16,813 nt of DNA from Candidatus Delongbacteria bacterium. Its GTDB lineage: Bacteria > UBA4055. The stretch is from assembly GCA_028702975.1 (NCBI GenBank), contig JAQVNT010000007.1, positions 1-16,813 on the forward strand, read 5' to 3'. The position numbers were made by a program, and so were the translations under genes. Within the stretch, counting starts at the first letter, position 1, and every line of letters begins with the position of its first letter. The notes below the pieces were generated by a model. The model searched no databases, had not been told where the DNA came from, and worked only from the letters and a program-made list of their open reading frames with translations. Below, piece after piece: positions 1 to 7,457 of the stretch.

Positions 1-1
1 A

Positions 2-943
2 TCGGGAGAGCCTTCATACTCGATGTTCTCGCCGGTAAAAAAAGCAAGGAAGCTGTTTCAGAAATTAAGCGTGGAATATAACAGGCCTGATTCGGATTTC
101 GGGACAGCTTTAACCGATATTGCCCTGGGTATGTACTTTCAAGACAGTTTCTGGATAAGATCGATACTGGGATATAAGGGAAATATTCAGAAAGGTCTGA
201 GACATCTCGACGAGATCGCTTTCAAAGACTGCATAACTCAGACCGAAGCGAATTTATTTCTTATAGAATATTACGCTGACATACTTCAGGATCACAGAAG
301 GTCGATAAAATATTCTCAGAATCTTATCTCAAATCATCCTGAGTCTAAATATTTCACATACCTTTATGCGAGGGACCTTTACCATACAGGAAAAGTTAAA
401 GAATCCTACATGTTCCTGAAAAAAATAAATGACGATATAGGAAAAGAATATTTCGGGTTCGAATACAGTTCGGTTATTTATGAGGCAAAGTGCATGTATG
501 TTTCAGGATCAGCCGATAAAGGCGCAGAGATACTCAAATACGCAGAGATCATTCACAAAGGATATTTAACCGAAAAATTCAGGAATGAATGGCTGTTCTC
601 CGTCAGATCGAGGCAGGAGATAATTTATCGTCCGGAAAATTTCAGCGGGGACAATTTTGACCTGAGTGATGATGAGCTCGAAAGAAAAGCGGCGATATAC
701 TTCGACCACGGATATTTTAGAGAGACCGCGAGGGCAGTATCAAATATAAAGAACAGGAATCCTGAATCGTACCTGCTCGATCTGAGAGCCGCCGTGAATA
801 TGTCTGATTTTGAAAAGGCGGATAAGATCGTACGCTATATGGAAGACAACAGCTCTTCTTACTTTAAGAAGCACAAGGATGCACTCAGGATCAGTATATT
901 GAATAATATCATTAACAATTATCTGGAGACAGCAAATGAATGA
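2..943 (+). CDS. TPR-like repeat protein, 5' end outside the window
   Basis: The reading frame is open from the first bases of the window, so the gene probably begins upstream. The first in-frame ATG is at 23, where the only SD-like sequence (GGGAGAG at 4-10) lies 12 bases away, too far to be convincing. From that ATG there are 306 residues. They are helical and rich in paired helices with TPR-like spacing, for example ALGMYF, GNIQKGLRHLDE, EANLFLIEYYADIL and YARDLYHTGKVKES. This resembles secreted or periplasmic TPR proteins of FCB bacteria, which usually carry an N-terminal signal peptide; here that part would lie outside the window. TPR proteins act as protein-interaction scaffolds and no specific partner can be read from the sequence. 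The stop overlaps the start of the next gene by 8 bases, so the two are translationally coupled. Confidence 0.7.
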   Translation, partial: SGEPSYSMFSPVKKARKLFQKLSVEYNRPDSDFGTALTDIALGMYFQDSFWIRSILGYKGNIQKGLRHLDEIAFKDCITQTEANLFLIEYYADILQDHRRSIKYSQNLISNHPESKYFTYLYARDLYHTGKVKESYMFLKKINDDIGKEYFGFEYSSVIYEAKCMYVSGSADKGAEILKYAEIIHKGYLTEKFRNEWLFSVRSRQEIIYRPENFSGDNFDLSDDELERKAAIYFDHGYFRETARAVSNIKNRNPESYLLDLRAAVNMSDFEKADKIVRYMEDNSSSYFKKHKDALRISILNNIINNYLETANE

Positions 944-1274
944 TTATGAAAAACTTAAGAAACTTCTCAGCGATGTTAGAAAGCTCAGGGAGGACATCGA
1001 AATATCAGTAAAGAAAGCCGGGGACATGTTCGAACTTTTCGATGAGATGAATGAAGACTGCGACGCGGAACTTGAAGATATCGATGCCGGTATAGATGAA
1101 CTTTCAGACGAGATCAGCGAGGGGGCTAAAGATAAAGAGAAGCTGGAATTGCAGATAAAAGAGCTTAAAGGTAAACGCAGGCTAATAGAAGAAGCGGTTG
1201 ACCTTTTCGACGAGATATCAGGGGAGTTTGAGCTTATATCCGATATCTGTACAGGGATCAGCGTGGGCTACTGA
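936..1274 (+). CDS. Small acidic coiled-coil protein of unknown function
   Basis: This encodes 112 residues, predicted to be almost entirely helical, with heptad-like spacing of hydrophobic residues and many Glu/Asp and Lys. Residues 1-28 and 55-100 look like two coiled-coil segments joined by a very acidic stretch (about 38-55). There is no signal peptide or membrane segment, so it should be cytoplasmic. The start ATG lies inside the end of the upstream TPR gene, with GGAG about 8 bases upstream, and the stop overlaps the next start as TGATG. The three genes are therefore very likely one operon. I do not recognise a family. A structural or adaptor role is possible but nothing in the sequence proves it. 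Confidence 0.75.
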   Translation: MNDYEKLKKLLSDVRKLREDIEISVKKAGDMFELFDEMNEDCDAELEDIDAGIDELSDEISEGAKDKEKLELQIKELKGKRRLIEEAVDLFDEISGEFELISDICTGISVGY

Positions 1275-1756
1275 TGAAGATAATGATAATTACTGAAGAA
1301 CAGAGGCTTATATTCGTCCACGGGAACTTTCATGTTGAATTCCCTGTTTCGACCTCGAAATACGGTGAAGGGTACAGGGAGGGAAGCGGCAAGACCCCTC
1401 TCGGTGAATTCGAGGTGTGCGAAAAAATAGGTTCGGGTCAGCCTAAAGGAATGATATTCAGAGACAGGATGCCGACCGGAGAAATAGCAGAACTTGAAGA
1501 AGGCGGCAAAGATATGATAACTTCAAGAATACTCAGGCTGAAAGGACTTCAGAAAAGGAATTCAAATACTTTAGACAGATATATATACATTCACGGTACA
1601 GGTGATGAAGGATCAATAGGGACAAAAGCTTCAATAGGGTGTGTCAGAATGAACAACGACGACATCATCGAGCTTTTCGATATGGTCGATAAGGGCTGCA
1701 GGGTCTATATCAGAAAAAAGTTATCACAGTCCCAGAGGCTGAAAATTATTAGCTAG
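1274..1756 (+). CDS. L,D-transpeptidase (YkuD) fold protein without a signal peptide
   Basis: The 160-residue protein is essentially one YkuD catalytic domain. The hallmark is visible: His107 in IHGTGDEGSIG, followed by Ser120-Ile-Gly-Cys123-Val-Arg125, with Cys123 the expected nucleophile. An early GSGKTPLGEF segment (37-46) is typical of the N-terminal half of the domain. YkuD enzymes make 3-3 peptide cross-links or attach proteins to peptidoglycan, and some trim it. This one starts straight into the fold (ITEEQRLIFVHG) with no signal peptide or membrane anchor. That matches a family of short, apparently cytoplasmic YkuD proteins known from many Gram-negatives, whose substrate is unclear to me. 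Its start shares one base with the upstream stop, and its last 33 bases overlap the convergent M48 peptidase gene. Confidence 0.9.
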   Translation: MKIMIITEEQRLIFVHGNFHVEFPVSTSKYGEGYREGSGKTPLGEFEVCEKIGSGQPKGMIFRDRMPTGEIAELEEGGKDMITSRILRLKGLQKRNSNTLDRYIYIHGTGDEGSIGTKASIGCVRMNNDDIIELFDMVDKGCRVYIRKKLSQSQRLKIIS

Positions 1757-2980
1757 GACAACCGCAATCATATAAGATATTTTTTCCGTTGTAAATCCGA
1801 AAAGTTCAGATCCGATAGTGTTTAGGAAGGTGATTTCTTCTTTGGACAGGTTATTGTCTGAAACCGCGACCCCGATCAGATAATTGAACATCATTTCTGA
1901 TTCCTGTTCGATCGAGCCCTTATTTTTTTTGGGGTCGAGAAGGTTATTAATTGCGTCGTTGAACACATCATTTATATTCTTATCTTTTATAAGTTCGTCT
2001 ATAAACTGCTTCGGGAACAGCAGAAAATTCGCTAGAGTATCGATTATTGAGTCCATTTCATCTTTCGTTATCTTTTTGTCTATCTGGGCCATTATGAGCC
2101 CGGAAGAAGCAATAAATCTCATTCTGTGAACATCTGTTTCGTTGCCCATGAAGAAAAATCGCTCGAGAATGTCATCCATTTTCTCTTTCAGAGCTTTGTC
2201 CGGAGTTGTTTTCTTTTTCCTGACCGTCTCTTTAAAAACTTTAGATCTGCTGAAAATGTGAAGCGCGACGACTCTCAAAGAAGGGATCGGGTGGCTTATA
2301 CTCTGCGCAGACATTTCATTTACATGCTGTTTCAGGTATTCTTCATTTTGTTTGATAAAAGCCTCAAGGTCAAAATCGATAACATTTTTGGGAAGTCCGG
2401 ATATAAGCTTAAAAAAACTGGAAATAGATTTTTCGATATTTTTATTTGCCAGAAGTCCGAATCTGTCCGAAGAAAGTTCGCAAAGCTTCTCCCAGAACAT
2501 GAATTTCTGTTTAAGAAGAAGATTAGGTTCTTTTTCCTGAAAAAGGAACCTCATCATCTGACTGAGCTTATAAGTTTTTGTCACAAGATGACCTATCTCG
2601 TGCCCTATAACGAATCTGAGCTCATCTTCATCCATTCTGTCGATCATCGTTGAATTCAATGCTATTCTGTGGGGGTTTTCCTTGTAATTGCTCGGTATCG
2701 CAAAAGCGTTCATTTCAGGCGAGTTGACAATAAAGAAATCAATTTTGTCAGAAAACTGAAGTGTATCTTTGACTTCCATGCAGAGATCATACAGCTTAGG
2801 AGTCATCTCTTTCGTAATTTTAAAGTTATAACTGTCCATGGCTTTCGAATAGCTGTCATCGGAATTCATTATTCTTGCGCTGATCAGGAGCTTAAGGACA
2901 ATATCGCCCTGGATTATCCTGTTTATCTCTGCTCCGAACTGCTTTTCAAGACTCAGTCTTATATGATCATACTTAAGCAT
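1724..2980 (-). CDS. M48-family zinc metallopeptidase with C-terminal TerB-like domain
   Basis: The protein has 418 residues. The zinc-protease signature HEIGH is at 127-131 and the third ligand is probably Glu168 in CELSSDRFG. SHPIPSLRVVAL at 229-240 matches the conserved HP...R segment of M48 peptidases. No transmembrane segment or signal peptide is evident, unlike HtpX or Ste24 members, so it looks soluble and cytoplasmic. Residues about 285-410 contain two helical stretches with acidic turns (AQIDKKITKDEMDSI and AVSDNNLSKEEITFL), which resemble a TerB/DjlA-like domain. It is the last gene of the minus-strand operon. Its ATG lies inside the end of the murD-like gene (8-base overlap) and has a strong GGAGGAAATA just upstream. 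The peptidase substrate is unknown. Confidence 0.85.
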   Translation of the reverse strand: MLKYDHIRLSLEKQFGAEINRIIQGDIVLKLLISARIMNSDDSYSKAMDSYNFKITKEMTPKLYDLCMEVKDTLQFSDKIDFFIVNSPEMNAFAIPSNYKENPHRIALNSTMIDRMDEDELRFVIGHEIGHLVTKTYKLSQMMRFLFQEKEPNLLLKQKFMFWEKLCELSSDRFGLLANKNIEKSISSFFKLISGLPKNVIDFDLEAFIKQNEEYLKQHVNEMSAQSISHPIPSLRVVALHIFSRSKVFKETVRKKKTTPDKALKEKMDDILERFFFMGNETDVHRMRFIASSGLIMAQIDKKITKDEMDSIIDTLANFLLFPKQFIDELIKDKNINDVFNDAINNLLDPKKNKGSIEQESEMMFNYLIGVAVSDNNLSKEEITFLNTIGSELFGFTTEKISYMIAVVLANNFQPLGL

Positions 2981-4352
2981 TATTTCCTCCGTATTTCATT
3001 ATATTTTCTTTAAACTCTCTTCCTCTCTCTTCGAAATTTTTGAACATGTTGTAGCTTGATGATGCGGGAGATAGCATGCACACTGAACCTTCCGGGGTGT
3101 ACCTGAATATCAGCGGGGTTATCGTATTGAAATCGGAACAGAAAAAACATCGAACCGTATTTCCGTTCCAAAGAATTTCTTTGTATCCGTCTTTCTCTGT
3201 TTCTTCGAATCCCGCGGACAGCATGTCATTATACATCATGATCCCCGTCTCGGGAAGGAAGAAGATGTTGTCTATGCGGCTTTTTTTAATTTCATCGGTC
3301 AGGATGCGCCATGAAATTTCTTCTCCACGAAAATGGCCTCCAAGTATCAGCGAGCCTATCCTGTTGTCAAAAGCTTTGATAGCCGCTACTGAAGCCTGGG
3401 GTATAGTGGATATTGAATCATTGTAAAAATCGATCTCTTTATAGTTCCCGAAATATTCCAGCCTGTGTTCAAGACCTTTGAACTCTCCGGCCGCCAGCAC
3501 GGCAGAGCCAGTGTCGCATCCGGCCAGGTCAGCGGCGATCAGCGCAGTGCCGATATTATAGAGGTTGTGATTGCCTTTAAGCTCGATGCATTTCTGGTTC
3601 AGAACTATCGTTTTCCTGCTGTAATATATAAGAATATCATCGCCGTCTATTATTATTTCGAAAGGCTCGCTTACCGATCTCCTTTCCAGTCCTGTGAATT
3701 CCTTTATCGGGAAAATGATGTGATCGTCCTCGTTCTGCATCTTCACAATGTTCATTTTTGCGGACCTGTATTCAATAAAGTTCTTGTAAAAATCCAGGTG
3801 TTCAGGATAAACATTCAGGATAGCTGAAATGTGAGGGGCCTGCTTTATGAACTGAAGCTGATGAGAAGACAGTTCGAGTACGATTATACTCGTATCGTCG
3901 ATAGAGTCTATTATGTCGAACACAGGAACGCCGATATTGCCGGCCAGAATGGATCTTTTACCGCAGGATATCAGGATAGAGTGAAGAAGAGAGGCAGTAG
4001 TGCTTTTGCCTTTTGTGCCTGTAATACCAATGGTCTGAAGGTGAAATTCTCTCAGGAACAGATCTGTCTGTGAAGAAATGATATTCTTATATCTGGATAC
4101 GAAATCATCTTTCAAAGGTATTCCGGGGCTTTTTAGTATCAGGTCGAATTTATCTTTAATATTATCGATACTTCCGGTGATAAAACGGACATTTTTGCCC
4201 AGCCTCGTCAGATTTTTATCGTAAACGGTAACTCTTGTATCGGGAAAATTTTTCGATATGAAATCCAGAGAAGACTGACCTTCTGTGCCGAATCCGAGTA
4301 TCAGAACACTTTTTTTTGAGAAATATTTCATCAATTTTTCGATCGGCTTCAT
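2973..4352 (-). CDS. murD2: Mur ligase, MurD2 type: probable UDP-MurNAc-L-Ala--L-Glu ligase
   Basis: This 459-residue cytoplasmic Mur ligase has the N-terminal Rossmann segment VLILGFGTEGQSS (16-28), the ATP-binding TGTKGKST (111-118), GNIG (138-141), LELSSHQLQ (159-167), NVYPEHLDFY (180-189), HNLYN (262-266) and the C-terminal SPASSSYNMFKNFEERG (428-444), all as in the MurD group. MurD adds glutamate to UDP-MurNAc-L-alanine. The loop that reads NDSKATN in ordinary MurD is NDSISTIPQ here (311-319), losing the lysine. I associate this with the MurD2 branch, which uses L-glutamate. The gene immediately upstream encodes the matching MurL-type epimerase, and the two overlap as ATGA. Ordinary D-Glu-adding MurD remains possible. 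The Mur ligase assignment is firm and the MurD2 subtype is inferred from the loop and the neighbour. Confidence 0.85.
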   Translation of the reverse strand: MKPIEKLMKYFSKKSVLILGFGTEGQSSLDFISKNFPDTRVTVYDKNLTRLGKNVRFITGSIDNIKDKFDLILKSPGIPLKDDFVSRYKNIISSQTDLFLREFHLQTIGITGTKGKSTTASLLHSILISCGKRSILAGNIGVPVFDIIDSIDDTSIIVLELSSHQLQFIKQAPHISAILNVYPEHLDFYKNFIEYRSAKMNIVKMQNEDDHIIFPIKEFTGLERRSVSEPFEIIIDGDDILIYYSRKTIVLNQKCIELKGNHNLYNIGTALIAADLAGCDTGSAVLAAGEFKGLEHRLEYFGNYKEIDFYNDSISTIPQASVAAIKAFDNRIGSLILGGHFRGEEISWRILTDEIKKSRIDNIFFLPETGIMMYNDMLSAGFEETEKDGYKEILWNGNTVRCFFCSDFNTITPLIFRYTPEGSVCMLSPASSSYNMFKNFEERGREFKENIMKYGGNNA

Positions 4353-5704
4353 ATATTCTTTTCCAAGATCATATTGAAATTTCCAGGCAGTAAATTCTTA
4401 TCCGAATACTCTTTGAGAAGTTTTTGAAAATCACTGCGGTATGTTGAAAGCATGTCTTTTTCCTTTTCATTGAAGATCTTCAACAGGAAAGGCAGATCAC
4501 TTTTTCCAGAGATATCCGTTTTTTTTGAAAGAGCCGCTCTTACCTCTCTTTCGGTGCCCACGCATTCGAACGGTTTGATACCCTTTAATCCGCAAAGTTC
4601 AAAAAAAACAGGCTCAAGTTCCTTATCGTCAAGTAAGTTTTTCCCGAAAATATCTGCGAGATCTTCGTCGGAAACAAAAGGCGACAGCATTATGTATGTG
4701 AAAAGGCATTTTGGGCATTTCAGGCACCATTTATTTTCTTTGCTTCCCGCATTACAGCTCCTGAATGAAGGAAAGTGGTTTTTGAAGTTTGAAAAGAGAC
4801 GGGATATCGTAAGTTCGTTCAGAGGTCTTAAGAAACTGAAATAATATGTTGACGGCGATATGTATTTCATGATGTATGAATGTAGTGCTTCTTCAGCTTC
4901 AAACGATTTTGAGTACTGATGGTTTATATCTATTCCCGAAAAAAAGGTGTTTCCCTCATTCGCGCTGCTTTCGTTAGAAAGAGCAATGTATCTGCGGTCA
5001 TAGATAATCGAGGCGGCTGCGGATACGAATGCCAGAAGAGCGGAAAATGGTGTGTGACCGTTCAAAAATTCCTTTTCGTTTAGTTTTAAAAGAACCGGAT
5101 CGATCGATCTTTCAATCCTTATATAATCCTCATAACCTGATATTTTTGCACTCTGAACCGAAGCTTCTCTGGGATTGAGTATTAGGGGTCTGCAGTTCAT
5201 TTCTTTAAGAAGTTCAAGCGTAACAACGGAATCTTTTCCTCCGCCGACAGGAATGATCACCCCTTCATAGAGTTCCAGATTTACAGGCTCGTAATTGTAG
5301 TCAGATGCCGGAATTATTTCGAACAAGTCATCTTCAGTTGTTTCTATATTATTTCTGAAAAGAAATTCTCCAAGACCGCGGTAGATCAGCTTTTTCCAGA
5401 ATGATATCTGTTCTTTGTCAAGAGCACCTGCCCTTACGATTATACGGGGTGAGCAGCAGGCTTTATAATAGCTTGTCAACTCTATCATTCCGATATTGAA
5501 AAAAGCTGTGTTGACAAGTGAGGTGTCGAAGGCTTCGGCCGCACAGTTCCTGAATGTTATCGAAGGCTCAAAAATTATATCATCGGACTGAATAAATTTA
5601 TAGGTAACAGTAATATCTCCGCTTTTAACTTTAAACGAGAAACTGTCGTATATAAAAACAGGATGTTCTTGTCTTAATTGTGTGAATTTTTGAGATCGTC
5701 CCAT
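4349..5704 (-). CDS. murL: MurL-type UDP-MurNAc-L-Ala-L-Glu epimerase
   Basis: The protein has 451 residues and no signal peptide or membrane helix. A PP-loop-like ATP-binding motif, PVGGGKDS, is at 152-159. Downstream lie NGHTPFSALL (215-224), SNESSANEGN (243-252), NHQYSKS (261-267), RPLNEL (293-298), SCN (317-319) and a cysteine cluster WCLKCPKC with Cys327, Cys330 and Cys333. FECVGTEREVRAAL follows at 379-392. These match my recollection of the MurL family, first characterised in Xanthomonas oryzae, where the terminal L-Glu of UDP-MurNAc-L-Ala-L-Glu is activated with ATP and epimerised to D-Glu. The adjacent MurD2-like ligase overlaps it by 4 bases, which is the expected functional partner. 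The start is one base after the stop of the LytR_C gene. Without a search, another PP-loop family cannot be fully excluded. Confidence 0.8.
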   Translation of the reverse strand: MGRSQKFTQLRQEHPVFIYDSFSFKVKSGDITVTYKFIQSDDIIFEPSITFRNCAAEAFDTSLVNTAFFNIGMIELTSYYKACCSPRIIVRAGALDKEQISFWKKLIYRGLGEFLFRNNIETTEDDLFEIIPASDYNYEPVNLELYEGVIIPVGGGKDSVVTLELLKEMNCRPLILNPREASVQSAKISGYEDYIRIERSIDPVLLKLNEKEFLNGHTPFSALLAFVSAAASIIYDRRYIALSNESSANEGNTFFSGIDINHQYSKSFEAEEALHSYIMKYISPSTYYFSFLRPLNELTISRLFSNFKNHFPSFRSCNAGSKENKWCLKCPKCLFTYIMLSPFVSDEDLADIFGKNLLDDKELEPVFFELCGLKGIKPFECVGTEREVRAALSKKTDISGKSDLPFLLKIFNEKEKDMLSTYRSDFQKLLKEYSDKNLLPGNFNMILEKNI

Positions 5705-5705
5705 G

Positions 5706-6227
5706 TCAGTTCCCGATGTTTTTGTGATCGGATCCGACTATAAGCGTAACATCGATGTCAACCAGATCTCTGTTAATCTGCATCAGGACATTTTCATCTT
5801 TTATCCTGAGATTTCGCGCAAGGTGTCGTGCGTATTTCATGTCCTCGACTCTGGAAAGAATAGTAGTGTTATTGTGTATGTTAGAAGCGTTCCCGGTCTC
5901 TCTTACATCGTATTTCATATCTCTGAGCTTAGCTTTCCATTGTGCGGCAAGACCCGGCTCCCCGCAGCCGTTCAGGATGCTGACTCTTATCATAGACGGG
6001 TCTACATTTTCCAGATCCGCATCATTTTTATTTATATATTTCTGCATATCCTGTTCGTAAATTGAATTGGGATCCTTGGCGAGCTTATCTTTAATAAAAT
6101 CGAAATTCCTGTAAAAAAGAAACATTGTCTGGATCAGAAGCAGGAATATAATGATATAATAAGAGAACGATGATTCCCTTGTTTGAGGTTCAGCTGTGTC
6201 TTTTCTCTTGGTTTTTATCCTTGCCAT
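5706..6227 (-). CDS. LytR_C-domain protein with one membrane anchor
   Basis: In 173 residues there is a basic N-terminus (MARIKTKRK), one transmembrane segment at about 23-39 (YYIIIFLLLIQTMFLF) and a C-terminal LytR_C domain. The domain runs from RVSILNGCGEPGLA (81-94) through TGNASN (111-116) to IDVTLIVGSDHK (158-169), the usual beginning and end of this domain. The topology suggests a short cytoplasmic tail with the domain in the periplasm. There is no LytR-CpsA-Psr catalytic domain, so this is the C-terminal module alone, as is common in Gram-negatives. Its biochemical role is not established. It sits 4 bases after the preceding gene and one base before murL, inside the cell-wall part of the operon. 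Confidence 0.85.
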   Translation of the reverse strand: MARIKTKRKDTAEPQTRESSFSYYIIIFLLLIQTMFLFYRNFDFIKDKLAKDPNSIYEQDMQKYINKNDADLENVDPSMIRVSILNGCGEPGLAAQWKAKLRDMKYDVRETGNASNIHNNTTILSRVEDMKYARHLARNLRIKDENVLMQINRDLVDIDVTLIVGSDHKNIGN

Positions 6228-6231
6228 AAGC

Positions 6232-6690
6232 CTACTCGTCCCCTTTCAGCACATTATAGGGACTAAAAGGGTCATTGTAATACATATCTCCGGGTCTGAA
6301 ATTCCTAAAATCGATTATCATTCTGAATTTATCGTTGGGTCTGTAGTCGAGAGTAGCTGATTTGAGATAAATGTCCGTCCTGTCCTCTTCTGAGATGTTG
6401 AATGATGTATAGGGAGTGTAAGACATGCCCATATTCAAATGAAGTGTAAGAGGGTTGCTGATCCTGTAGTTTATCCCGGCAACATATTCATTCTGCATGA
6501 ACGAACCCGTTCCGCTGTTCACATAGTTCATTGAGAAAGTGTGGGAAACTGAAATGTCCGACATGTTGAATATTGACCCTGAGGATGAAGGTGTCAGCAG
6601 TCTTGTTCTCGGATCCGAATACTCCGTATTCCTGAACTGACCGGAAAGCGTCATGAATGAAACGAGAAGCGATATTGTAAGGTATTTCAT
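6232..6690 (-). CDS. Secreted, probably outer-membrane-associated protein of unknown function
   Basis: The protein has 152 residues with a probable Sec signal peptide (MKYLTISLLVSFMTLSG). The mature part is rich in Ser, Tyr, Asn and Phe, with alternating hydrophobic residues typical of beta strands, for example ISVSHTFSMNYVNSG, NPLTLHLNMGMSYTP and DKFRMIIDFRNF. This resembles short FCB-group envelope proteins and suggests a small beta-barrel or a beta-rich surface protein. A good SD (AAGGAG) lies about 8 bases upstream of the ATG. It stands between the GlmU-like gene (17-base gap) and the LytR_C gene (4-base gap) in the same operon. I do not recognise a named family. Confidence 0.75.
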   Translation of the reverse strand: MKYLTISLLVSFMTLSGQFRNTEYSDPRTRLLTPSSSGSIFNMSDISVSHTFSMNYVNSGTGSFMQNEYVAGINYRISNPLTLHLNMGMSYTPYTSFNISEEDRTDIYLKSATLDYRPNDKFRMIIDFRNFRPGDMYYNDPFSPYNVLKGDE

Positions 6691-6707
6691 GTAAGACTCC
6701 TTATATA

Positions 6708-7448
6708 TTATTTATTTCTGGAGTTCATTATACCTTCAGCTATACTAAGTTGTTCTAAAGTATTAATTCCCTGTATTTCCGTATTGTCGCTTATCTTATA
6801 GGTTCCTACTTTTTTACCTCTGCCTTTCATTATCCCTATCACATCGGTCAGATAGTATTCTTTACCCGCATTGTCTGAAGAAATGTTTTTTAAAGATCCG
6901 AAAAGTTCATTCTTGTCGATTATATAAACTCCGGAATTAATTTCCTTTATCTTTTTTTCATCCTTTTCCGCGTCTTTTTCCTCAACGATCTTAATGATAT
7001 TGCCTTCCGGGTCCTTGACGATCCTTCCATAGCCGAACGGGTCATCGAACTCAGTGGTCATTACGGTCGCGGAGCAGCCGGACTTTTCGTGGAATTCTCT
7101 GAATTTCAATAATGTTTCTACTCTTAACAGCGGAACATCACCGCATAAGATCAGAACATCGCCGGTTTTACCTTCAAGAGGAGATTCCGCCTGCATTACC
7201 GCATGTCCGGTTCCAAGCTGTTCTTTTTGTTCGGTATAATTTACTCCAAGGTTCTTTGTAGCCTCGATGACCATTTCTTTTTTGTGGCCTACTATCAGCC
7301 ATATGTCGTCAGAGCCTGCCCCTTTAGCCTGGTCTATAACATATTTCACCAGTTCTCTGTTGTTGATCTTGTGAATGACTTTCGGGAGATCTGATCTCAT
7401 TCTCTTTCCCATTCCGGCCGCGAGTATAAGAGTGTATAGTTTTCTCAT
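6708..7448 (-). CDS. Stand-alone GlmU-type UDP-GlcNAc pyrophosphorylase domain
   Basis: The protein has 246 residues. LILAAGMGKRMRSDLPKVIH (7-26) is the nucleotidyltransferase signature. It is followed by QKEQLGTGHAV (74-84), GDVPLL (103-108) with the metal-binding Asp104, GYGRIVKD (139-146), EEKDA (156-160), NSGVY (171-175) and GINTLEQLSIAE (227-238). These are the residues of the N-terminal uridylyltransferase domain of GlmU, which turns GlcNAc-1-phosphate and UTP into UDP-GlcNAc for peptidoglycan and LPS. Bifunctional GlmU has about 450 residues; this protein stops where the left-handed beta-helix acetyltransferase would begin, with no frameshift remnant behind it. The acetyltransferase step must be done by another protein, or the enzyme may serve a related sugar. 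AGAGG upstream supports the start. It lies 9 bases after panC. Confidence 0.85.
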   Translation of the reverse strand: MRKLYTLILAAGMGKRMRSDLPKVIHKINNRELVKYVIDQAKGAGSDDIWLIVGHKKEMVIEATKNLGVNYTEQKEQLGTGHAVMQAESPLEGKTGDVLILCGDVPLLRVETLLKFREFHEKSGCSATVMTTEFDDPFGYGRIVKDPEGNIIKIVEEKDAEKDEKKIKEINSGVYIIDKNELFGSLKNISSDNAGKEYYLTDVIGIMKGRGKKVGTYKISDNTEIQGINTLEQLSIAEGIMNSRNK

Positions 7449-7457
7449 TGATATCCT

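Noticed and set aside
1757..1795. Hairpin from ACAAC and GTTGT after the YkuD gene
   Set aside because: It has only five pairs with a loop of more than 20 bases and no proper T run after it, so it is not a credible terminator.
2126..2653. 175-codon plus-strand open frame
   Set aside because: It lies wholly antisense to the M48 peptidase, whose HEIGH and ELSSDRFG motifs are clear. The translation is low-complexity and Phe-rich, as expected of a shadow frame.
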